Assembly: GCA_001899335.1 (NCBI GenBank)
Contig: MOYE01000003.1
Coordinates: forward strand, 195,214-259,213
Direction: 5' to 3'
Length of the DNA stretch: 64,000 nt
DNA from: Candidatus Gastranaerophilus phascolarcticola
GTDB lineage: Bacteria > Cyanobacteriota > Vampirovibrionia > Gastranaerophilales > Gastranaerophilaceae
Below, in pieces: positions 17,830 to 25,772 of this stretch (position 1 is its first letter; each line of letters opens with the position of its first letter). Made by a program: the position numbers and the translations under genes. The notes beneath the pieces are model-generated. The model saw only the letters and a list, made by a program, of their open reading frames with translations, did no database searches and had not been told where the DNA came from.

Positions 17830-20800
17830 TTATTCTTGTTCTTGCTGTTCTTCTGTTGCTTCTGCAAGACTTTCTAAAAACTCTCCTGTCTCTTCTGCTT
17901 CAAGGTCTATTGGTTCGCCGTTTTGAATTTTAGCCATAAGCTCGTCACTTATCTGAATACCATAGTTTTTCGGATCGACATCAAACGGGAAGAACATTTC
18001 GTGTTTTTGGGTTATAGACATTGCCTGTTCGATACAAAGCTGTGCTTTGTTGAGTTCTCTTCTAAACATAAACACTTTATAAAGATTATAATTTAATAAC
18101 ATAATTAACAATTCACTATGCAGTCTGTTTTTTTCAAGCTGGATAATTGAGTTGTTAATTACACCGTAAGCGACATCGTATTCTTTTTGTCTAATGTGGA
18201 TATTGCTCATAAAGTACCAGGCAAGAAGTTCAACGCCAGCCATGCCTTTGGCTTGGGCTGTGTTAATCACATCGTAAAGAATATGAGTTGCTTTTTCAAT
18301 TGAATTTATTCTTATGTAAGCGTTTGCAATAAACAAGTCGCAGATTGATTCAATTTTGTGGAGCATACAGTTTTTAGCGTTAATTTTTGCTCTGTAAATA
18401 TCTGTTGCGAACTTTTTCGGATCTTCAAAATTGAATGCGAACGCTGAAATTATGAATGAAATCGCTGGTGAGAACCTGTCGGTTGCAGCTATTTCTATTT
18501 CCGGAACTTCCTGTAACTTACCTTGTACCAATTGTTCCAAAATTACGAAGTATTGATATGATGACGGCAATTGTGGAAGGTCTTGTCTTACAAGTTCTAA
18601 GAATTGACCGACATTTCCGGCAAGCAGACAGATATTGCAAATTGCAATGTAACCGACTGTATCGTAGAGCATTGCTATAAAATCTGTACCCTCCATATCG
18701 TCAGGTTTTAACGTTTCGATATTTTCCGGTGTTACATATTCTAAAATTTTATATCCAATATCCAAACAATCTTTCAACGCTCCCAGGTTGAAGAGGATTA
18801 CGATATGCACCAATGACATAAGGAAGAAGTTTTTATCAAAATTCGGATTGTTCGGATCAATAGATGCGTTAGGCAGCAGCGAGAGAACTTTGTGCATAAG
18901 TTCAAGACACTTGTTGTAGTCGCCTTCTTGCAAGCCGGCTTTAATCATTTTGATACAAAGTTCAACAATTTTTTCTTTCTCGTCGAGACGTTCAAGGTTT
19001 TTAAGCGTATTTTCAGCAATTTCACTTGTTTTATCAGGAATAACCTCAAAAATATTGTTGGAAATCGCGTTGTACATTTGGTCCTTAAATTCATCCGCGT
19101 TCTCAACAAGGTTGTATTCCTCGTTCTGACTAACAAGGTCAATCATTCTTTGTGCACAGTTCAAATATGAGCAGAAATCGCCCAATGAAAGGTTAATATT
19201 CGCAAGTTGTTCCCATTGCTCAAACTCTGCCTTGTGGTCGCCTAAAAGGTTATACAGATATGCTTTTGTCGGGCTTGGAATATTTTCATCAAAAACTTTT
19301 TCAAATAATTCGCCCGCAACTTCTTTTAAGTAATCCTGGTTCATTGTTTCAAGAAGATTTTCTTTTAACAGGTTGTAATTCGGGAAGTAGAAACAGTTAT
19401 TATAATAATAAATATAACCCATTGCGGAAAGCCTGTTAATCAGGTCTTCACTGTTTTCATAGCCGAGTGAATCCATCGTTTTGACGTCAACACGGGTTCC
19501 TAAAAGCATCATTGATGCTAAGAATTTCAACATTTCTTTTTCGTCTTTCATCAAGTTGAGACGTCTAACCAAAAGTTTGTTTAATGAAGACGGAATAAGG
19601 ATAGTTTCAGCTTTTGCAAGTTTTAAACCGTCATCTGTAATCTTGATAACTTCAAGTTCCAAAAGGTATTGAAGCGCGAAATCAAGGAATAAAATACTTC
19701 CGCACGCGTATTTTGCAATACGTTGAAGATAAAAACTATCCAAAATGTTTTTGTACAAATCTTTATTATCCGCGATAATTTTTTCAAACGGTGTTGGTTT
19801 GAGAAGAATTTCGCAGTAGTAAGGCTTGCTAAGAAGGAAACTTGAATTTTTATGCAGTGAAAATTTCTTGTTATAAGAGATTAAATAGCTTATATCAAGT
19901 TCTTCAAAGACTTCCAAAACATGGCGCATAATGTCGAGTGAGCCGGCATCTATTTTTTCAAAGTCTTCAATAAAGATAAGACTGTTCGGAATTGCCTGCA
20001 AAAGGGAGGCAAAAATATCATAATATTTGAACCTTGTTTCTAAAACATCTTCATCATTGTGCTGATTTAGAGTAATTAAATCTCTAATAATCAGGTCAGG
20101 GTCGATGTTTTTAAACATCGTAAAGTCGTTAGTCGAAAATAGTTTTTGCGAAACCGTGTATTCAAAAATCGCGGCAACTAAATCTCTAAAGAAAGAATAC
20201 GGAGCGTATTTCATATCATCGTAGCAGGTTATGCTGATAATATTTTTGTAAAGCCCGAGGTTTTCAATTTCGTTAATGATTTTGAGTGAATACGGCTTGT
20301 AAATCTCGTCGGTTTTAATCGCTAAAATACCTTTCGGATAAGCCTGAAGCCTGTTAACCATGTGCAGAAGCACATCGGCATTTTCAATCCGCATAAATTC
20401 ACTCTGAACATCTTCCAACCCGATTGTTTCCATGTCATAAATCGCATCCGGATCTTTTTTAGCTTCCATTTTGCGCAATGCCTGACCGTCAATTTTGTCC
20501 TGCTCCATAAGCATGTTTTGAACAAAGTTTGGAATTTGTATTTCATCCGGTTCGTCATAAACATCCACGAGTTCTATTTTGTCTTTGACTTTTGCCTCGT
20601 AGAACATAACCATTTGTCCGTTAACCATAACGGAATCAAGTTGTTCAAAGTCATATTCGTTTTTCAATACATCATAAACAGATGAATCTGTGATTACCTG
20701 AAAAGCCGTTAAAATTTGTTCTTCCGGAGAAAGTTTGTCGTGGTTAACGAAACTTACGTTAAAATCAGATTTAACAGAGCGCGGATTGTCTGAAGTTTCT

Positions 20801-21369
20801 TTTTTAACAAGCGAAATATTACATCTGATTGTACAATTCTTTTTATGCGAAAGTTTACAGTTAAGTTTTGTTATTTCCTGAAGAAGGATAAGCGCCGTTT
20901 CCATTGCTTGTGCTGCGGAACTTGAGAACGTATATTCTTTTGTAAAACGAATTATGTAAGAATTACCGTAAATTCTGCATTTATTTTTAGTCTTTTTCGC
21001 AACATCCTTGATAATTTTATCAGTGTTTGATTTGAACTTGTTAAGCAATTTTGACGAACCGATATAGTTTTTCATGTCGTCAATGTTTGGCAAATCAACA
21101 ATCATCATCGTGTAAATATCAGTGTTTGCATCGTTTAGTATACAAGATTGCTCTGTATCAAATCCGCATTTTGCACACTTTCCGTTGATATTAGGAACGA
21201 TTTTGCCGCAGTTGTTGCATTTAACAAGAATAGGGAACCCGCATTTTTTGCAGGAGTTTGAAGTATTGACCGTTCTGCAAACAGGACAAATCAATTTTAA
21301 GACCTTCTTACAATTCGGACAGGTCATTGCATTATCATCAACTTCATAACCGCATTTTGGACATTCCAT
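17830..21369 (-). CDS. Zinc ribbon - degenerate adenylyl cyclase - degenerate STAND ATPase - TPR protein
   Basis: A 1179-aa soluble protein with the architecture of soluble adenylyl cyclases. Residues 1-70 hold three zinc ribbons (CPKC/CPNC, CPVC/CKKC, CNNC/CAKC). Residues about 85-275 read as a class III cyclase homology domain: MMIVDLPNIDD keeps one metal Asp, but the second metal motif (usually GDG) is YGNS; QAMETALILLQ and YDFEQL...VMFYEAK match conserved later elements. Residues about 335-700 resemble a STAND/AAA ATPase in which Walker A is lost (YPKGILAIKTDEIY) while Walker B-like LIFIEDFEKID remains. The rest is TPR-like helices. It probably binds partners instead of making cAMP. It lies just upstream of glgA. 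The start is at a leaderless-type promoter. Confidence 0.75.
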   Translation of the reverse strand: MECPKCGYEVDDNAMTCPNCKKVLKLICPVCRTVNTSNSCKKCGFPILVKCNNCGKIVPNINGKCAKCGFDTEQSCILNDANTDIYTMMIVDLPNIDDMKNYIGSSKLLNKFKSNTDKIIKDVAKKTKNKCRIYGNSYIIRFTKEYTFSSSAAQAMETALILLQEITKLNCKLSHKKNCTIRCNISLVKKETSDNPRSVKSDFNVSFVNHDKLSPEEQILTAFQVITDSSVYDVLKNEYDFEQLDSVMVNGQMVMFYEAKVKDKIELVDVYDEPDEIQIPNFVQNMLMEQDKIDGQALRKMEAKKDPDAIYDMETIGLEDVQSEFMRIENADVLLHMVNRLQAYPKGILAIKTDEIYKPYSLKIINEIENLGLYKNIISITCYDDMKYAPYSFFRDLVAAIFEYTVSQKLFSTNDFTMFKNIDPDLIIRDLITLNQHNDEDVLETRFKYYDIFASLLQAIPNSLIFIEDFEKIDAGSLDIMRHVLEVFEELDISYLISYNKKFSLHKNSSFLLSKPYYCEILLKPTPFEKIIADNKDLYKNILDSFYLQRIAKYACGSILFLDFALQYLLELEVIKITDDGLKLAKAETILIPSSLNKLLVRRLNLMKDEKEMLKFLASMMLLGTRVDVKTMDSLGYENSEDLINRLSAMGYIYYYNNCFYFPNYNLLKENLLETMNQDYLKEVAGELFEKVFDENIPSPTKAYLYNLLGDHKAEFEQWEQLANINLSLGDFCSYLNCAQRMIDLVSQNEEYNLVENADEFKDQMYNAISNNIFEVIPDKTSEIAENTLKNLERLDEKEKIVELCIKMIKAGLQEGDYNKCLELMHKVLSLLPNASIDPNNPNFDKNFFLMSLVHIVILFNLGALKDCLDIGYKILEYVTPENIETLKPDDMEGTDFIAMLYDTVGYIAICNICLLAGNVGQFLELVRQDLPQLPSSYQYFVILEQLVQGKLQEVPEIEIAATDRFSPAISFIISAFAFNFEDPKKFATDIYRAKINAKNCMLHKIESICDLFIANAYIRINSIEKATHILYDVINTAQAKGMAGVELLAWYFMSNIHIRQKEYDVAYGVINNSIIQLEKNRLHSELLIMLLNYNLYKVFMFRRELNKAQLCIEQAMSITQKHEMFFPFDVDPKNYGIQISDELMAKIQNGEPIDLEAEETGEFLESLAEATEEQQEQE

Positions 21370-21376
21370 AATTAAA

Positions 21377-21382
21377 ATTATA
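21377..21382 (-). promoter_or_regulatory. -10 box 7 nt from the start of the cyclase-like gene
   Basis: TATAAT on the minus strand (21382-21377), then TTTAATT and the ATG at 21369. A TTGTAA lies 18 nt further upstream. There is no Shine-Dalgarno site, so a leaderless start is inferred. Confidence 0.6.
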
Positions 21383-21415
21383 CCACAAAAAGATAAAATG
21401 TTACAAGAAAGACTG

Positions 21416-23707
21416 CTAATCTAAATTAACCGGTTCGCGTTGGATTTTTTCTATTGCCTCACGAGCCGTAAACACAAGCCAATCCGGTACATTCGAAATC
21501 GTTGTAAATTGTCTTAAAACATCAATTACTCGTTTGAACGAACGAACCAAATCGCCCTCGCCTATATCAATTTGACCGGCAATTGTATCCCATTCGGCAC
21601 CCTCTACCCACAACTCAATCAATGAGGAGAAGTATGCGTTAATATACAATGGCTCTTCAAGCAGATATTTTCCTTGTAGTTTTTCTATTCTGCGTTTGAT
21701 ATTTCTGATATTGTTAAGCGATTTTCGTACCGGTTCGGAGAACGGTAGATACGGGAAATCTCCGCGTAAATCTTCTGTTGTAATCGCGCAGACTACAGCT
21801 GCCAATTGAGCAGGTGTAAGGTTTTCCAATGCGTTTGAAAAAATTATTTCTGCAAGGAATAGTTCGTTTTCAGAACGGATTTGCGAAATCGTTACGCCGC
21901 CATCTGTCGGGTAGTCGTCTTTTAAGTAACCTGCGTCTGTAAGAGCGTTTCTGTGCGCTAAAAATTTGTTCCAAAAAATATCGCGTTGGCGTTCAATTTC
22001 TTTTTCAAGTTTACGTTTGTGCTCTTTAACACGGGAAATTACTTCAATATTTTTTGAATGTTTTTTGAAAAGTTTGCAATTATCACAGCAGAATGTGTGC
22101 ATTTTTTCAAGATTTTTCTTGTTATCTCGTGAAAATTGGATTATTTCTTCTGAAATTTTTCGGTTTTTAGCGCTCTCTTGTTTAAGGATTTTTTTGTAAG
22201 TGTCCTTGTTTTGAACGTAAAGCGCTTTTATTCCGAGGTATTCGTGAAGGGTTTGGTCATTTTTCTTGTACGGACAGACGATTACGCGTTCTGCAATTTG
22301 AGCGTCAAGCTGTTCGTTAAGTTTCAACAGCGGGAAGAGTCTTGAGCCGGATGAAAAATAGCCGAAACTTTTCATAATAAGTTCTTTTGCCTCATCGAGT
22401 GTGAAACGCTGTAATAGGTTGAGAACCATGGAATAACTCGGGGAAAAACGGCTTTCAAGAGGGTTCGCATCGCTTAAAACAAGTTCTGCGACTTCTTCCG
22501 GTGTTTGGAAATAACTTCCAACGACGGTTACATAACCTACTTCGTCCATGCCACGGCGTCCTGCACGACCGGACATTTGCAAAAATTCGCTTGCCGTAAG
22601 CATCCTGTGTCCGCTGTCAGTGCGTTTGCTGACTGAACTTATAACGGTTGAGCGCGCCGGCATATTAATCCCTGCGGCAAGGGTTTCGGTTGCAAATACA
22701 ACTTTTATTAAACCCTTTTGAAATAATTTTTCAACAAGGATTTTCCATGACGGCAAAAGACCGGCGTGGTGCGATGCTACGCCCTGATAAAGATATTCTA
22801 AGTGTTTGTTATTGTAAAGGTACGGGTTTTCCGCGATATATTCTTCGACAAACTGGCGGATTTGCGCTTTTTCTGCGTTTGTCACAAGGTCTAAATACGC
22901 GCATTTTTCCATTTGTTCATCACATTTTCTTCTTGAAAACGTAAAATAAATTGCCGGGAGCATGTCTTGTTCGTGAAGGTTTCTGACGATTTGTTGAACA
23001 TGATTTTTTTGTTCTTTAATTTTGCCATGTCTTCCGAACGGGCGTTTTTCGGGCTTAATTTTAGAATTAAGTTGTCCGCTTGGTGTTAAAAGCGGAAGAA
23101 GCCTTGTCGGCTGCGAACTGTCAAAATAGAAGAATTTTAGCGGAACCGGGCGGAAATCCGTGTCAACAAGTTCGGTTGCGGAGTGGACGGAATTTATCCA
23201 GTCTGTCAGCTCATCTGCATTAGCAACCGTTGCGGAAAGCGCAACGATTTGGATATTTGTCGGACAGTAAATAATACTTTCTTCCCAAACAGTTCCGCGC
23301 TGCTCATCGTTCATATAGTGAACTTCGTCTAAGATTACATATTTTACGTCTTTTAGGTTGTCGGCAACCGCGCCAAGGTTTGTTCCATAGAGCATGTTTC
23401 TGAAAACTTCCGTTGTCATAACAACGATTTGCGCGCCTCGGTTAATTGAGGTGTCGCCTGTAAGAAGTCCGACTTTATCAGCACCGTATTTTTCGGAAAA
23501 ATCATAAAATTTTTGGTTAGAAAGTGCTTTTAACGGTGTTGTATAAAAAACACGTGTGTTATTTTTTAACGCCTGGTGGATTGCGTGCTGCGCAATAACG
23601 GTTTTACCGGCACCGGTTGGCGCGCAGACTACAACACTTTTGCCTTCTGTTATGAAATCGCAGGCTTCTTTTTGAAACTCGTCCAGCTCAAATGGAAATT
23701 CGTACAT
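21416..23707 (-). CDS. Ski2-like DEAD/DEAH-box RNA helicase
   Basis: ATP-dependent RNA helicase of the Ski2/Mtr4/HelY class (763 aa), present in cyanobacteria and actinobacteria and expected to act in RNA processing or decay. Motifs: APTGAGKT (I, near 30), TPLKALSNQK (Ia), DEVHYM (II, near 130), SATVAN (III), FATETLAAGINMPA (V) and QMSGRAGRRG (VI, near 385). A Cys-containing insert (FCCDNCKLF) is near 545, and a DSHCT-type helical C-terminal domain follows. A conserved AGGAG site precedes the ATG. The gene stands upstream of the cyclase-like gene in the same direction with 46 nt between, but that gene has its own promoter. Confidence 0.9.
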   Translation of the reverse strand: MYEFPFELDEFQKEACDFITEGKSVVVCAPTGAGKTVIAQHAIHQALKNNTRVFYTTPLKALSNQKFYDFSEKYGADKVGLLTGDTSINRGAQIVVMTTEVFRNMLYGTNLGAVADNLKDVKYVILDEVHYMNDEQRGTVWEESIIYCPTNIQIVALSATVANADELTDWINSVHSATELVDTDFRPVPLKFFYFDSSQPTRLLPLLTPSGQLNSKIKPEKRPFGRHGKIKEQKNHVQQIVRNLHEQDMLPAIYFTFSRRKCDEQMEKCAYLDLVTNAEKAQIRQFVEEYIAENPYLYNNKHLEYLYQGVASHHAGLLPSWKILVEKLFQKGLIKVVFATETLAAGINMPARSTVISSVSKRTDSGHRMLTASEFLQMSGRAGRRGMDEVGYVTVVGSYFQTPEEVAELVLSDANPLESRFSPSYSMVLNLLQRFTLDEAKELIMKSFGYFSSGSRLFPLLKLNEQLDAQIAERVIVCPYKKNDQTLHEYLGIKALYVQNKDTYKKILKQESAKNRKISEEIIQFSRDNKKNLEKMHTFCCDNCKLFKKHSKNIEVISRVKEHKRKLEKEIERQRDIFWNKFLAHRNALTDAGYLKDDYPTDGGVTISQIRSENELFLAEIIFSNALENLTPAQLAAVVCAITTEDLRGDFPYLPFSEPVRKSLNNIRNIKRRIEKLQGKYLLEEPLYINAYFSSLIELWVEGAEWDTIAGQIDIGEGDLVRSFKRVIDVLRQFTTISNVPDWLVFTAREAIEKIQREPVNLD

Positions 23708-23951
23708 TGCTACTCCTAATCTGTTATTATTTTAACATGCTTAGCTGCCTATATCAAGATTTAATAAAAATTTACAAATTCGGAGTGCACTGTTATAAAA
23801 GGAAATTTTCTAAATTAACCGTTCGATTGTACGACTGTGCAAACTTGATTTTCTGCATGCTTTGAATTATGATGTCAATAAGGTAACGAATTTGTTATCA
23901 TTTATGGGTTTTATCCCGCCAAAGCAATGTACAAGATTGAGGGTTGTTATA

Positions 23952-24578
23952 TTGAATATCAAAAAAACATTGACAATATTGGGCTTAGCGCTTCTTTTGG
24001 GCTGCACACAGGCAAATGCTTATACATTAGATGAGATTAAAACTACTATTGTTAATCAGGCAATTGAATTGGGAATTGATCCTGCGCTTGCGCTTAGTAT
24101 TGCAAAGGTTGAATCAAATTTTAGAATGGAAGCTAGAAGTTCTTGCGGGGCTGTCGGGGTATTCCAGCTTATGCCGTCTACCGCTAAGAAAATCGGAATT
24201 AATCCGTATTCATTAAGTGACAATATTCGCGGCGGTTTGAAATACTATCTTATGATGTACAGAATGTTTGGTTCGGTTGAACTTGCGCTTGCGGCATACA
24301 ATGCAGGTCCCGGAAACGTAAAAAGATATAACAATACTGTTCCGCCGTTTGGTGAAACAAAAAGATTTGTAGAGAAGATTATGGCACTTCAGAATGTTCA
24401 TAAAAACGATCCGGCTGTTCTTCAGGCTAAGGCTCCAAAACCGGTTGTTGTAACTCCGGCAAAAGCTGTTGAAACCGTTGAGGCGGCTGCAGAGCAGGAA
24501 GAAGTTATTGATATTGAACAACAAAAGGCATCTTCTGTTATTATCGAAACCATTGTTCAAGAAATTACAGCTATATAA
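23952..24578 (+). CDS. Lytic transglycosylase (SLT domain)
   Basis: Exported murein lytic transglycosylase, cleaving the MurNAc-GlcNAc bond with formation of an anhydro end. The catalytic Glu is in AKVESNF. Family motifs GVFQLMPSTAKK, DNIRGG and ALAAYNAGPGNV follow. The C-terminal 60 residues are Ala/Val/Glu-rich and probably disordered. I choose the TTG at 23952 (208 aa) because GAGGG lies 8 nt upstream and the N terminus then becomes a clean signal with either a lipobox (LLLGC) or an ANA cleavage site. Upstream ATG/TTG codons lack ribosome binding sites. nadD follows within 3 nt, so they form an operon. Confidence 0.88.
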   Translation: MNIKKTLTILGLALLLGCTQANAYTLDEIKTTIVNQAIELGIDPALALSIAKVESNFRMEARSSCGAVGVFQLMPSTAKKIGINPYSLSDNIRGGLKYYLMMYRMFGSVELALAAYNAGPGNVKRYNNTVPPFGETKRFVEKIMALQNVHKNDPAVLQAKAPKPVVVTPAKAVETVEAAAEQEEVIDIEQQKASSVIIETIVQEITAI

Positions 24579-24580
24579 TT

Positions 24581-25168
24581 ATGAATATATGTCTCTTTTG
24601 CGGAACGTTTAATCCTATTCATAATGCGCATTTGAGAATGGCTCAATATGTTTTAAGGAAGTTTAATTTTGAGAAAGTAATTTTTATTCCGGCGTGCATA
24701 CCACCGCATAAAACTGTGCAGGGCGGCACTTCTGAACAGCGTTTTGAAATGGTTAAACTTGCTATTGAGGGGCATAAGGGGTTTGAGGTTTCGGATATAG
24801 AGTTTAGGCTCGGGCAAACTTCTTATACTTATTTCACTATTCTTGAGCTGCAAAAAATTTATGGCACCGGTGAAAAATTTAATTTTATTATAGGCACTGA
24901 CGCGTTTGAAAAAATTGAGTCGTGGTATGAAGTCGATAAATTGAAGATGCTTGTAAAATTTATTGTTTCCCGTCGCGAAGACGATTGTAATTTAGCGCGT
25001 TTTGATTATTTGAGGGAAAAAGGTTTTGATTTTGACTTTACAAACCTTGCGTTTTATGATATTTCTTCAACAGAATTAAGAGATAAAATTGCGTGCGGGG
25101 AAAGTATTTCCAACCTTGTTCCGCAAAAAGTTGAGGATTATATTGTTGAAAACGGCTTGTATAGATGA
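24581..25168 (+). CDS. nadD: Nicotinate-nucleotide adenylyltransferase
   Basis: Transfers AMP from ATP to nicotinate mononucleotide in NAD synthesis. The nucleotidyltransferase motif GTFNPIHNAHL is at the N terminus, IPPHK (near 44) contacts the substrate, and the late ISSTELR motif is clear. The length of 195 aa is usual. It is translated from the same message as the transglycosylase upstream (2-nt gap) and overlaps yqeK by about 26 nt. The nadD-yqeK pair is common in many bacteria. Confidence 0.94.
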   Translation: MNICLFCGTFNPIHNAHLRMAQYVLRKFNFEKVIFIPACIPPHKTVQGGTSEQRFEMVKLAIEGHKGFEVSDIEFRLGQTSYTYFTILELQKIYGTGEKFNFIIGTDAFEKIESWYEVDKLKMLVKFIVSRREDDCNLARFDYLREKGFDFDFTNLAFYDISSTELRDKIACGESISNLVPQKVEDYIVENGLYR

Positions 25169-25730
25169 AATTAAGGAATGGTTAAGGTTAAATTTGACTG
25201 CGGAAAAATATGTTCATTCACTTGGAACAGCAGAAGCGGCAAGAGCAATTGCTAAAAAATGCGGTTATGATGAAGAAAAAGCATATTTTGCAGGTTTAGT
25301 TCATGATTGCGCTAAAAACCTTTCTCACGAGGAACTCCTTGCTCTGATTGAGCGCGCGCCGTTTGAACTTCAGGAGGGTGAGACCTGTAACGGAAAAATT
25401 CTCCATGCTCCGGCTGGTGCTGTTTTCGCACGTGAAAAGTTTGAAATTGAGGATGAAGAAATCCTTTCTGCTGTTAGGTGGCATACTTTAGGTCGTGTCG
25501 GGATGACGGATTTAGAAAAAATAATTTTTCTTGCTGACAAAATAGAACCCGAAACCCGCGGGCGCGAAACGTATGAAGAGCGTCTTAAATCCCTTGATAT
25601 ACCTGGCGGGCTCGAAAATGAAATTTTGGCATGCTATTCATACACAATAAAAAGTCTTGTTGACAGGCAATTAAAAATTTGTTCGCAAACAATTGAAGTT
25701 TACAATTATCTGTTATCATTTGCTAAATAA
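25143..25730 (+). CDS. yqeK: HD-domain Ap4A hydrolase YqeK
   Basis: YqeK-type HD phosphohydrolase, described as a symmetrical diadenosine tetraphosphatase. HD-domain metal ligands are visible: HSLGTAEAA, GLVHDCAKN, LHAPAGAV, VRWHTLGR and LADKIEP. The track starts at a GTG at 25089. The family N terminus (acidic/hydrophobic, then KYVHSLG) fits a TTG at 25143 or 25146, with GAGG 6-9 nt upstream inside nadD. Length is 194-195 aa. The pairing with nadD and the overlap support coupled translation. A ribosome-silencing rsfS gene, often next in line, is absent here. Confidence 0.88.
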   Translation: MLKTACIDEIKEWLRLNLTAEKYVHSLGTAEAARAIAKKCGYDEEKAYFAGLVHDCAKNLSHEELLALIERAPFELQEGETCNGKILHAPAGAVFAREKFEIEDEEILSAVRWHTLGRVGMTDLEKIIFLADKIEPETRGRETYEERLKSLDIPGGLENEILACYSYTIKSLVDRQLKICSQTIEVYNYLLSFAK

Positions 25731-25772
25731 TGTTTTTTATGCTAAAATCGCAATGAAGGAGCTGGGTTTTTA

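Noticed and set aside
17830-21369. Active adenylyl cyclase
   Set aside because: The second metal-binding motif is YGNS and the ATPase P-loop is missing, so cAMP synthesis is not supported.
23708-23951. Longest gap after start correction; possible small RNA
   Set aside because: Only AT-rich sequence with a possible TATCAT promoter at 23896; no hairpin with T-run and no conserved motif seen.
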